In this document: positions 34,245 to 41,096 of the stretch, one piece after another | Layout of the letters: each line of letters opens with the position of its first letter | How positions within the stretch are numbered: the stretch's first letter is position 1 | Assembly (NCBI GenBank): GCA_964609305.1 | Contig: CAZSRK010000009.1 | Coordinates: 1-56,562, forward strand | Source of the DNA: CAKSXP01 sp964609305 | GTDB taxonomy: Bacteria > Bacillota > Clostridia > Oscillospirales > Oscillospiraceae | Reading direction: 5' to 3' | DNA length: 56,562 nucleotides | Program-made: the position numbers and the translations under genes | Notes under the pieces: generated by a model | Databases searched by the model: none | Seen by the model: only the letters and a program-made list of their open reading frames with translations | Told to the model about the DNA's origin: nothing

Positions 34245-36272
34245 ATGCAGGCAAGATATCCAAACCTGTCCAAACCGCTTGTCATACGCGGGAAGGTTTT
34301 CAAAAATCGAATGATAACAGCCCCTCTGGGCTACGGGCCGGAGGACAACACCGGCTATTATCTGCACCGGGCGAATATAGAATATTACGAGGCGCTCGCG
34401 CGCGGCGGCTCCGCCCGAGTTGTGACCGGCGATCATCCGGTCAACCGCCACAACGCGGGATACGGCGGCAGGCGGCTGGATTTTTACAGCCCGCGCGAGT
34501 TTGCCCCCGGCATGGGGAGCGGGGACGAGACTGTCGTGACCATGGACGCGGACAAGTCGATCGAATTCCTCGTCCGCCGCTGCCACCAGTACGATACGCT
34601 GATTTTCACCGAGTTTGACCACAGCGGCATGTTTGACCGCGGCGACGACGTCCTGCCGCCGTTCAGCCCCAGCGAGTATGTCAGGCCCGACGGCACGGTC
34701 GTGCCGGAGATGACAAAGGAGCAGATCGAGCGCACCTATGACGATTTTGTCAAATGCTGCGTCAAGGCCCGCGACCTCGGGCTGGACGGCGTGCTGATCC
34801 ACGGCGGGCATGCGCATATCCAGGACCAGTTCCGTTCCCGCCACACCAACCACCGGACGGATGAGTACGGCGGCTCCCTTGAAAACCGCTGCCGCTTCAC
34901 GATAGAGTGCCTGCGCCGCATCCGCGACGCCGTCGGCGAGGATTTCCTGATAGAGTACCGCTTCAGCGTAGAGGAGGGCTGGCCCGAGGGCGACGGCATC
35001 ACCGTCGACGAGAGCGTCGAGTTCCTGAAGCCGCTCGAGGCCGACGGCAGTGTGGATATTTTCCACGTCTCCACGGGCGTGCACTTCGACCCCGTCGCCA
35101 ACCAGGTGATGTGCGCGCCGCCCTTCCGCCGTAACTTCTACAACGAGGAGGCCTGCAAAAAGATCAAGGCTGCCGGCATCAAGACGCCGATAGCCATCTG
35201 CAACAGCGTAAACGACCCGGAGAAGGCCGAGCAGATCATCGCCGAGGGAACCGCTGACTTTGTCACGGCCGCGAGGCAGTTCAACATTTCCGACCCCTAC
35301 TTCCCGCGCAAGGTGCTCGAGGGCAAGGGCGAATACTGCAACACCTGTATCCGCTGCTACGGCTGTTATGAAGGCAATGAGTGCGGCGTGAATCCGATAA
35401 ATCCCGAGCGTTATTATACAGACCTGGTCTGGAAGCTCGAAAAGAGTGAGAACCCGCGTAAGGTCGTCATCATCGGCGGCGGTATCGCGGGCATGAAGGC
35501 GGCAGAGACAGCCGCGGACAGGGGGCATGACGTGACGCTCATCGAAAAGACAGGCAGGCTCGGCGGCCTGACCCGGTACGCCGACAACGACCCGATAAAG
35601 AGCGATATAAAACGCTTCCGCGACAATATGATCTTCCGCATGTATGACAAGGAGAACATAAAGGTACTGCTGAACACCGAGGCGACCCCGGAGCTTATCG
35701 AGGAGCTTAATCCCTATGCCCTTATCATCGCGGTAGGGTCACATCCCTTTGTCCCGAATGTCCCCGGCGCCGACAGCCCCATCGCCCTGAACGTCATGCA
35801 GGCCTTTGACGAGCCCGGGCGTGTCGGTGACACGGTCGCTATCGTCGGCGGCGGTATCACCGGCTGCGAGCTTGCTCTGCATCTGGCAAACGAGGGCAAG
35901 AAGGTCACCATAATCAACCGCCGCGGCGTGCTCTCCCCTCACGAACACCTGATGATGGGCATATATAACCCCATCCCGATGATGCTTATGGACTTTGCCT
36001 CCTACGAGCGCCCGGTCGACGTGCTGTACAACTGTGACTGCAGGGAAGTTCTTGAGAACGGCGTGCGCTGCATCAACAGCGACGGCAGCCAGACCGTTGT
36101 GGAAGCCGACACGGTCATTTTTGCCTCTGGTATGCGTGCAAACTCCGCCGAGGCGCAGAAGTTCCTCGGCCTTGCGCCCTATGTCAAGATGATTGGCGAC
36201 TGCCGCCGCGCTGGGAAAATCAAGCACTGCACGACAAGCGGCTACTACGCCGCCATAGGCATAGACAAGTAA
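34245..36272 (+). CDS. NADH:flavin oxidoreductase (OYE/2,4-dienoyl-CoA reductase type)
   Basis: A 675-aa multi-cofactor reductase. Residues about 1-360 are the FMN TIM barrel (FKNRMITAPLG; GVLIHGGHAHIQDQF; RTDEYGGSLENRCRF). The 4Fe-4S cysteines are C365, C368, C371/C374 and C380 in CNTCIRCYGCYEGNEC. The rest is a pyridine-nucleotide/FAD module (VVIIGGGIAGMKAAETAADRG and VAIVGGGITGCELALHLA). In the family such enzymes reduce enoates, dienoyl-CoAs, steroids, bile acids or plant phenolics. The extra cysteine spacing differs a little from the usual CxxCxxxC-x11-C. Probably co-transcribed with the ABC transporter, so it may act on the imported compound. Confidence 0.93.
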   Translation: MQARYPNLSKPLVIRGKVFKNRMITAPLGYGPEDNTGYYLHRANIEYYEALARGGSARVVTGDHPVNRHNAGYGGRRLDFYSPREFAPGMGSGDETVVTMDADKSIEFLVRRCHQYDTLIFTEFDHSGMFDRGDDVLPPFSPSEYVRPDGTVVPEMTKEQIERTYDDFVKCCVKARDLGLDGVLIHGGHAHIQDQFRSRHTNHRTDEYGGSLENRCRFTIECLRRIRDAVGEDFLIEYRFSVEEGWPEGDGITVDESVEFLKPLEADGSVDIFHVSTGVHFDPVANQVMCAPPFRRNFYNEEACKKIKAAGIKTPIAICNSVNDPEKAEQIIAEGTADFVTAARQFNISDPYFPRKVLEGKGEYCNTCIRCYGCYEGNECGVNPINPERYYTDLVWKLEKSENPRKVVIIGGGIAGMKAAETAADRGHDVTLIEKTGRLGGLTRYADNDPIKSDIKRFRDNMIFRMYDKENIKVLLNTEATPELIEELNPYALIIAVGSHPFVPNVPGADSPIALNVMQAFDEPGRVGDTVAIVGGGITGCELALHLANEGKKVTIINRRGVLSPHEHLMMGIYNPIPMMLMDFASYERPVDVLYNCDCREVLENGVRCINSDGSQTVVEADTVIFASGMRANSAEAQKFLGLAPYVKMIGDCRRAGKIKHCTTSGYYAAIGIDK

Positions 36273-36308
36273 GCCGTCTTTATCATCTTTCTTCTCACTT
36301 CCTGGAAG

Positions 36309-36336
36309 CAGGCCGGCAGTTCCGGCTGCCGGCCTG
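36309..36336 (+). terminator. GC-rich hairpin without T tract
   Basis: CAGGCCGGCAG and CTGCCGGCCTG, 11-bp perfect arms with loop TTCCGG. No poly-T follows, so it could be a processing or weak termination site between the oxidoreductase and the flavodoxin-ferredoxin gene. Confidence 0.5.
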
Positions 36337-36381
36337 TGTCTGGAAAGAGGGAAATTATTTTTTATCCAAGGAGGTAAATGA

Positions 36382-37428
36382 ATGAAAAGCCTTGTGATTT
36401 TCTACTCCCAGACGGGAAACACGAAAAAAATTGCCCAGGCGATCGGAGAGGGCATAAAAAAACGCACCGGACAGTGCGACGTAAAGTCCCTGCGGGATGT
36501 AAAGCCCGGGGACTGGCTTGACTACGACCTTGTCGGCATAGGAAGCTGTGTCTGGAGCAGCAGCCCGATAACCAACGTGATCTGGCACATAAAAGAGCTG
36601 CCGGAAGGGGTCAGGGGAAAGCACGCCTTTTTCTTCTGTACCCACGGTATACTGCCCGGCCGCTGCATCATCCGGGGCGTGCAGCCGATGCAGGAGAAGG
36701 GACTGACGGTGCTCGGCTGGAAGGACTGGTACGGGCAGGCCAGCGTCCCCGGACACGGCAAGCCCTGGTACTCCGACGGGCACCCCGATGAATACGACCT
36801 TGAGGAGGCGCGGGCCTTTGGCGAGGCGATGGTCCGTCACAGTGAAAAAGTCAGCGCCGGGCGCACCGATATCATACCGAAGCTGCACTCCAAGGAGGCC
36901 TCCGACGAGATATACGGGGTCGGGCATCCGTTCATCTTCAAGGCAGAGGATATGCCGCCGATGCCCGAAGGGCCTGCCGGCGAGGCGGAGCCGGAGGAGC
37001 CCTATATCCTGCCCTATCCGACCACGATGGATTATGTATGTATGATAGAGGGCATCGACAATGTCGAGCGTGGCCGCGGCCGGCGCTCGGAAAAACTGCG
37101 TATAAACGCGGAAAAGTGCATCGGCTGCCACCGCTGTGTCCAGGCCTGCTGGTGCGGGAACATCGACGGCAGCACCAGGGTGCCGACGATACGCTCAAAT
37201 AACTGCGAGCTTTGTCTGTTCTGCGAGGGCGTGTGCCCGACCGGGGCGCTGGAATTCAACTTCCGCAAGCCGGACCCCGAAATGGCAAGCCGCCCGGGCA
37301 TGAGCACGGAGCTGGATCTGGCCGAGGCCGTCGGCCGCTTCCGCCGTATCCTGCCGGAGGAGGAGGTCAGCATCCTCACCCCGTGGGAGACAGTCACCGG
37401 ACATCCCCGGCATAAGGAGATCCCCTGA
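36382..37428 (+). CDS. EFR1-type flavodoxin-ferredoxin fusion protein
   Basis: A 348-aa electron carrier. Residues 1-160 are flavodoxin-like with the FMN phosphate loop FYSQTGNTKKIAQAI. The C-terminal part holds two 4Fe-4S sites: C246, C249, C252, C256 (CIGCHRCVQAC) and C275, C278, C281, C285 (CELCLFCEGVC). It would feed electrons at low potential to the OYE-type reductase encoded just upstream. Ribosome site AAGGAGG before ATG 36382. Confidence 0.92.
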   Translation: MKSLVIFYSQTGNTKKIAQAIGEGIKKRTGQCDVKSLRDVKPGDWLDYDLVGIGSCVWSSSPITNVIWHIKELPEGVRGKHAFFFCTHGILPGRCIIRGVQPMQEKGLTVLGWKDWYGQASVPGHGKPWYSDGHPDEYDLEEARAFGEAMVRHSEKVSAGRTDIIPKLHSKEASDEIYGVGHPFIFKAEDMPPMPEGPAGEAEPEEPYILPYPTTMDYVCMIEGIDNVERGRGRRSEKLRINAEKCIGCHRCVQACWCGNIDGSTRVPTIRSNNCELCLFCEGVCPTGALEFNFRKPDPEMASRPGMSTELDLAEAVGRFRRILPEEEVSILTPWETVTGHPRHKEIP

Positions 37429-37497
37429 TGCAGTAATATCCGGTGACAGGACATAAAAATCCATATCTCTATTTTCATAAATACAAAAAAAGAGAGG

Positions 37498-37525
37498 AAA
37501 GGGCGCGGCCGAAGCCGCGCCCTTT
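37498..37525. terminator. Bidirectional terminator between convergent genes
   Basis: AAAGGGCGCGGC, loop CGAA, then GCCGCGCCCTTT: 12-bp stem between the ends of the flavodoxin-ferredoxin and flavodoxin genes. Confidence 0.75.
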
Positions 37526-37585
37526 ATCTATGTAAACGGACGGACGGTACACAGCCACGCTCCCGCTCCGACGGGTTGCCGGAGC

Positions 37586-38008
37586 TCAGGCAAGCGAGGC
37601 GCCCAGAGCTTCGCACGCGGCGTTTTCCTCTTCCCCCGGACCGCCGCAGCAGATGACGCTTTCAGCGGCAAGAACAGCCCCACAGGCTTTACACCGCTCC
37701 TCCCAGTCGCGCATCCACTCGCCGTCACCCCATCCGTAAGAGCCGAACAGAGCGATTTTCTTGCCGCTCAGCTTCGCTTCACAGGCCGAAAACATTGGCT
37801 CGAACTCGTATTCCTCTAGCTGTTCCGAGCCCATGGAGGGACAACCGAAGGCTATCGCGTCAAAAGCGTCCGCCTGCTCGGGCGAGAAGGCCGGGGCCTG
37901 GAACACCGTCACTTTTGAGCCCTTGCCCTCGGCGCCCTGCGCGACGGCGGCCGCCATGACCTCCGTGTTTCCGGTGCCGCTCCAATAGACTATTGCGATT
38001 TTGCTCAT
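37586..38008 (-). CDS. Flavodoxin
   Basis: A 140-aa short-chain flavodoxin. The FMN loop is VYWSGTGNTEVMA, the aromatic/90s loop is FGSYGWGDGEWM, and FGCPSMGSEQLEE is the 60s loop. It is an electron carrier that replaces ferredoxin when iron is scarce. It lies downstream of DUF3793 on the same strand, under a promoter with a GTTAG-N6-CTAAC operator, which agrees with iron-controlled expression. Confidence 0.95.
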   Translation of the reverse strand: MSKIAIVYWSGTGNTEVMAAAVAQGAEGKGSKVTVFQAPAFSPEQADAFDAIAFGCPSMGSEQLEEYEFEPMFSACEAKLSGKKIALFGSYGWGDGEWMRDWEERCKACGAVLAAESVICCGGPGEEENAACEALGASLA

Positions 38009-38040
38009 GATAATCTTTCCTTTCCAAAACAGTTTGTTAT

Positions 38041-38592
38041 TCAGCCGGCCACTGTCAGCCGTTCTATGGTAACGCCTTTCGCATACTGTGCGCAGTACGC
38101 CTCGGTACAGCGTCTGAATCTGAGAAAAAGGGCCTTTGCAGCCTCCTCATCGCCGTAAACCTTCCAGCAGCCGGCGCATTTGAAGCCCCGGGCCCCGTTT
38201 TCTATAAAGCCGCTCACGTCCTCCGGCGGGTAGCCGAGGAACAGCCCGATCTCGTGCGGGAAGGACGCGTCTTCCCGCAGCCGGCGTATCAGCCGGAGGA
38301 TGCAGGACTGTGCGTCATGGCATGGATAGCCCAGTTCCGACAGCAGACGCCTCGTACCCTCGCCGCGGAGATCGCGCTCCAGCCAGGAGATTCGGTATAC
38401 ATAGACGATCACCCTGCCGTTCTGGCGGCCAAGCGGCAGACTGCGCAGACCCTTGCCAACTATTGCGTGGTTCCAGGAGCGCAGACATCGACGCATCTCA
38501 TCCCTGCTGGCGAATGCGCAGGAGAACAGATTTCCCGTTTTCATCCCGGCCAGGGTAGGAGAGCCATGCCTTACGAGAAGATCCTCATACAA
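38041..38592 (-). CDS. DUF3793 family protein
   Basis: A 183-aa protein recognised by LAGMKTGNLFSC, VIVYVYRISWLERDL and GLFLGYPPEDVSGFI. DUF3793 proteins occur beside flavodoxin in iron-regulated operons of Clostridia; the function is unknown. Cysteines in FKCAGCWKVYGD look like a metal or thiol site. The start is TTG at 38592, 8 bases after GGAGG. The leader from the promoter at 38777-38805 is about 180 bases long and carries another operator copy. Confidence 0.88.
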   Translation of the reverse strand: MYEDLLVRHGSPTLAGMKTGNLFSCAFASRDEMRRCLRSWNHAIVGKGLRSLPLGRQNGRVIVYVYRISWLERDLRGEGTRRLLSELGYPCHDAQSCILRLIRRLREDASFPHEIGLFLGYPPEDVSGFIENGARGFKCAGCWKVYGDEEAAKALFLRFRRCTEAYCAQYAKGVTIERLTVAG

Positions 38593-38652
38593 CCTCGGTG
38601 CCTCCTTTCCTGCATGCGGCGTTCTCCTGCCTGCCCGCCGCTGCCCATAATA

Positions 38653-38668
38653 GTTAGCTATAACTAAC
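38653..38668. promoter_or_regulatory. GTTAG-N6-CTAAC operator, box 1
   Basis: GTTAGCTATAACTAAC, within a near-perfect 20-base palindrome (38651-38670). It lies 60 bases upstream of the DUF3793 start. Confidence 0.75.
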
Positions 38669-38753
38669 TAATGCTTAAAATATATAGCCGCTGCTAGCCG
38701 CTGCGCTGCCCATGGGGGAAAGCAAAAAACTAAAGCAGCCCATTCCACGCAGA

Positions 38754-38769
38754 GTTAGTACAGGCTAAC
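38754..38769. promoter_or_regulatory. GTTAG-N6-CTAAC operator, box 2
   Basis: GTTAGTACAGGCTAAC, immediately downstream of the -10 of the minus-strand promoter, covering the expected start of transcription. Confidence 0.75.
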
Positions 38770-38776
38770 TGGTGAT

Positions 38777-38805
38777 AGTATAGCATTCAGATAGGCGATT
38801 GTCAA
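38777..38805 (-). promoter_or_regulatory. Promoter of the DUF3793-flavodoxin operon
   Basis: On the minus strand, TTGACA (38805-38800), 17 bases, TATACT (38782-38777), followed by operator box 2. Confidence 0.85.
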
Positions 38806-38916
38806 TCCGGTTTATACACAGATATGTGCAGCACCCACGATCCGTCGTGCGCCGGAAATTTACGCGGGGCCGCACATGACCGCTTCAAAAAAATACGGAA
38901 AAAGCCGTCGGGCAAA

Positions 38917-38945
38917 TTGACTTTATTCAAAGCGCGTAGTAATAT
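38917..38945 (+). promoter_or_regulatory. Promoter of the HMA/AraC transcript
   Basis: TTGACT (38917-38922), 17 bases, TAATAT (38940-38945), followed 2 bases later by operator box 3. The 455-base gap 38593-39047 is thus filled by two divergent promoters and three operators. Confidence 0.8.
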
Positions 38946-38947
38946 AA

Positions 38948-38963
38948 GTTAGAGATAACTAAC
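38948..38963. promoter_or_regulatory. GTTAG-N6-CTAAC operator, box 3
   Basis: GTTAGAGATAACTAAC just after the -10 of the rightward promoter, a classic repressor position. Confidence 0.78.
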
Positions 38964-39047
38964 TACGTTGCCTCTTTCCTTCATGGGACAGCGGCGCAGT
39001 AAAGTATGTCCTGCGCGGGCAAGTGCACAGGGAAAGGAAGATACAGT

Positions 39048-39296
39048 ATGTGGAAATACACCGTACAGGTAAGCGGAATGATGTGCGGTATGTGCGAGGC
39101 TCATGTGAACGACGCGGTGCGCAAGGCCTGCCCTGTCAAAAAGGTCAGCTCGTCGCACGGCAAGGGCCAGACCGTTATCATAGCCGAACAGGAGCTTGAC
39201 GAGCAGAGCCTGCGCGGAGCTATTGCGGCCACCGGTTACGAGGTGGGTGAGATAGAGAAAGAGCCATGGCAGAAAAAGCGGCTTTTCGGACGGTGA
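39048..39296 (+). CDS. Small heavy-metal-associated (HMA) domain protein
   Basis: An 82-aa CopZ-like fold, MWKYTVQVSGMMCGMCEAHV, with the metal-binding CxxC as CGMC (Cys12, Cys15) and the closing GYEVGEI strand. The tail is basic (PWQKKRLFGR). ATG 39048 has AAAGGAAG about 8 bases upstream; an upstream in-frame ATG at 39006 has none. It is first gene of the iron-boxed transcript leading to AraC and on towards the P1B ATPase, and is likely the metal donor of that ATPase. Confidence 0.88.
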   Translation: MWKYTVQVSGMMCGMCEAHVNDAVRKACPVKKVSSSHGKGQTVIIAEQELDEQSLRGAIAATGYEVGEIEKEPWQKKRLFGR

Positions 39297-39351
39297 ACCG
39301 GCGTGTCCCGGCGCGGCCGGCCGCCGGAGCGAGGCCGTGGAGGGGAAAGCC

Positions 39352-40293
39352 ATGCTGACAGAGTACCTGCAACAGGCAAATGCGCCTCTATGCTTCTGGT
39401 TTTCCGTGATGCCGGGTGCGAGGGCCTGCCGTTTTTCACTTGACTCCGCCTCGCCGGTTATGCTCCCGCCGAAGCTGGAGCACATGCATTTCGAGGCTCT
39501 GTTCTGTCTCCGCGGGCGTCTTATACTGGACAGAACTCGTGACAGGAGACTTGCCGCCGCCGGTCGGGAAATACTGCTGCTTTCGGACGCCGAGACCATC
39601 CTGGATGCCCGGATACCGGGACAGCTGGACGGAGTGCTTGTGTCCGTGGATGCGCGCCAGGCCCGGGAGAGCCTGCGCCGGCTCTGCGAGCTTATGGGTG
39701 GGCTCAGCCTCGATACGTCCCAGGCCAGGCGCTTTATGGCCCGGCACGAGGGCTGCGCCGTTTTGCCGGCTGCGCCGTGGAGCCATGCCGTGTTTGAGGA
39801 GCTGTGCGCGCTGCCGGAGGAGGAGCAGGGCAGATACTCCGTGTTCAAAACCGTCGAGCTGCTGTATCTGCTCTGCTCAGGAGGCGCAGGTATGCTCAGG
39901 AGCGGCCCGGATCCGGCTCAGCCCGGCGGGTATCTGGCCCGCACGGTAGCCGCCGTGCGCGGGTATATGGAGGAGCATCTGGAAGAAAAGCTCACTATCC
40001 CCGGACTGTGCCGGCAGTTTTGCATCTCGCAGACCTCGCTCAAGGACTATTTCCGACGTATGTACGGCATGCCGGTGCACGCCTGGCTCAAGGAGCAGCG
40101 TATGATACGGGCCGCGCAGCTTTTGCGCACTTCGTCCATGAGCATACTGCAGGTCGCGCAGGCCGTGGGATATTCCGGGGCCAGCCAGTTCAACCTCGCT
40201 TTCAAGCGCCGCTACGGTGTGACGCCCAGGCAGTACATAAAACTGCCTGCCTGCGAAGCCGCGACAGAAAAAGACACGAAAAAAGCCCGCTGA
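39352..40293 (+). CDS. AraC-family transcriptional regulator
   Basis: A 313-aa regulator with a variable N-terminal sensor domain and two C-terminal helix-turn-helix units (LTIPGLCRQFCISQTSLKDYFR and the SILQVAQAVGYSGASQFNLAFKRRYG unit, quoted in part). The layout resembles siderophore-responsive AraC members (YbtA/PchR group), which fits the adjacent siderophore-type ABC importer. ATG 39352 follows GGAGG by 8 bases; GTG 39337 is the longer alternative. A short AGCCCTGA hairpin (40319-40335) follows the gene. Confidence 0.9.
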   Translation: MLTEYLQQANAPLCFWFSVMPGARACRFSLDSASPVMLPPKLEHMHFEALFCLRGRLILDRTRDRRLAAAGREILLLSDAETILDARIPGQLDGVLVSVDARQARESLRRLCELMGGLSLDTSQARRFMARHEGCAVLPAAPWSHAVFEELCALPEEEQGRYSVFKTVELLYLLCSGGAGMLRSGPDPAQPGGYLARTVAAVRGYMEEHLEEKLTIPGLCRQFCISQTSLKDYFRRMYGMPVHAWLKEQRMIRAAQLLRTSSMSILQVAQAVGYSGASQFNLAFKRRYGVTPRQYIKLPACEAATEKDTKKAR

Positions 40294-40472
40294 ATCGCGC
40301 GGGTGCAGATTTTGACAAAGCCCTGAATCAGGGCTGAGAGGCATAACTGTGCAAAAAATGTCCGTTTCCGGAGATAACTGACCGTTTTATAAAGACGCAG
40401 CACACATCCTTCGATATAATGTTCTGATACAAAAGGCGACAACACCCGCTTTATTTTAAGGAGGGAGACCCT

Positions 40473-40553
40473 TTGAAACAACATCGTTTCTGGGCCTGGG
40501 GAGCTGTCATCTGCATGATCATGGTGATGCTCACGGGTTATAAGAGGAAATAA
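40473..40553 (+). CDS. 26-aa membrane micropeptide
   Basis: An open frame TTG to TAA encoding a peptide that begins MKQHRFWAWG, continues with one hydrophobic helix rich in Met, Ile and Val (residues 9-21) and ends GYKRK. GGAGG stands 8 bases upstream, and the next gene starts 17 bases after its stop. The basic ends with a central helix fit a single-span membrane peptide. I recall similar tiny genes before DUF6110/ATPase pairs in related bacteria, but cannot verify this here. Confidence 0.7.
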   Translation: MKQHRFWAWGAVICMIMVMLTGYKRK

Positions 40554-40570
40554 CGAAAGGAAGGACAAGT

Positions 40571-40840
40571 ATGAACGTATATACCAAGCTGGCCTGCTTT
40601 GTCTCGGGTGCGCTGTTTGGCTCCGTGGGGCTCAAGCTGCTCTCCGGCAGCCAGGCCAAGAAGGTGTATATCCACGCTGCCGCCATGGGGCTGAGGGTTA
40701 AGGACTCCGTGATGGAGACGGTCACCACGGTACAGGAGAACGCGGCCGATGTCCTGGCCTCCGCAAAAGAGCTCAACGAAGAGCGCGAGGTCAAAGAGCA
40801 AGAGCGTGCCGCCGCCGCGCAGGTGGACACCAGGGAATGA
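40571..40840 (+). CDS. DUF6110 family protein (one membrane helix, coiled coil)
   Basis: An 89-aa protein. Residues 1-25 form a Gly-rich hydrophobic segment (LACFVSGALFGSVGLKLL). The rest is a charged amphipathic helix, beginning GSQAKKVYIHAAAMGLRVKD and ending in an Ala/Glu-rich tail, likely a coiled coil. Recognised as DUF6110, a family adjacent to P1B-type ATPases with HMA partners. In ferrosome (fez) loci small membrane proteins accompany FezB; this protein is a candidate for that role. Ribosome site AAAGGAAGG. Confidence 0.85.
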   Translation: MNVYTKLACFVSGALFGSVGLKLLSGSQAKKVYIHAAAMGLRVKDSVMETVTTVQENAADVLASAKELNEEREVKEQERAAAAQVDTRE

Positions 40841-40852
40841 GCCCGGCGTATC

Positions 40853-40880
40853 AAAGGGAGCCGATGACGCGGCTCCCTTT
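40853..40880 (+). terminator. Hairpin after the DUF6110 gene
   Basis: AAAGGGAGCC and GGCTCCCTTT, 10-bp arms with an 8-base loop and a short T run. It could attenuate transcription into the ATPase gene. Confidence 0.6.
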
Positions 40881-40999
40881 CTGCCTGTCAAATAGCTGTT
40901 TCTGAAAGAGAAAGAGCTAAGAGGCAGCGGAGAAGTTCTAGGGGGCGCAGGTCCGTCCCGGATTGGATCGAATTCCCAGTAAAGTCTTGAGCAGTAAGG

Positions 41000-41079
41000 A
41001 TTTTCATACTGCACAGCAGTGGGATTGTAATGGTATTTTCTGGCTGCCAAAAAAGTCTTTCCGGACTTTTTTGACAGCC
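41000..41079. repeat. Dispersed double-hairpin element, copy B
   Basis: Same 80-base layout as copy A at 17638-17717: an ACTGC-ACA-GCAGT hairpin, then arms 41042-41057 and 41064-41079 that match except at one position, both with the CAAAAAAGTC core. It ends 17 bases before the ATPase start, just ahead of its ribosome site. Confidence 0.7.
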
Positions 41080-41096
41080 GGTGAAGGAGAAAACCA

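Noticed and set aside
39006..39047. Longer start for the HMA protein with two extra cysteines
   Set aside because: No ribosome site before 39006, while 39048 has one; kept only as an alternative.
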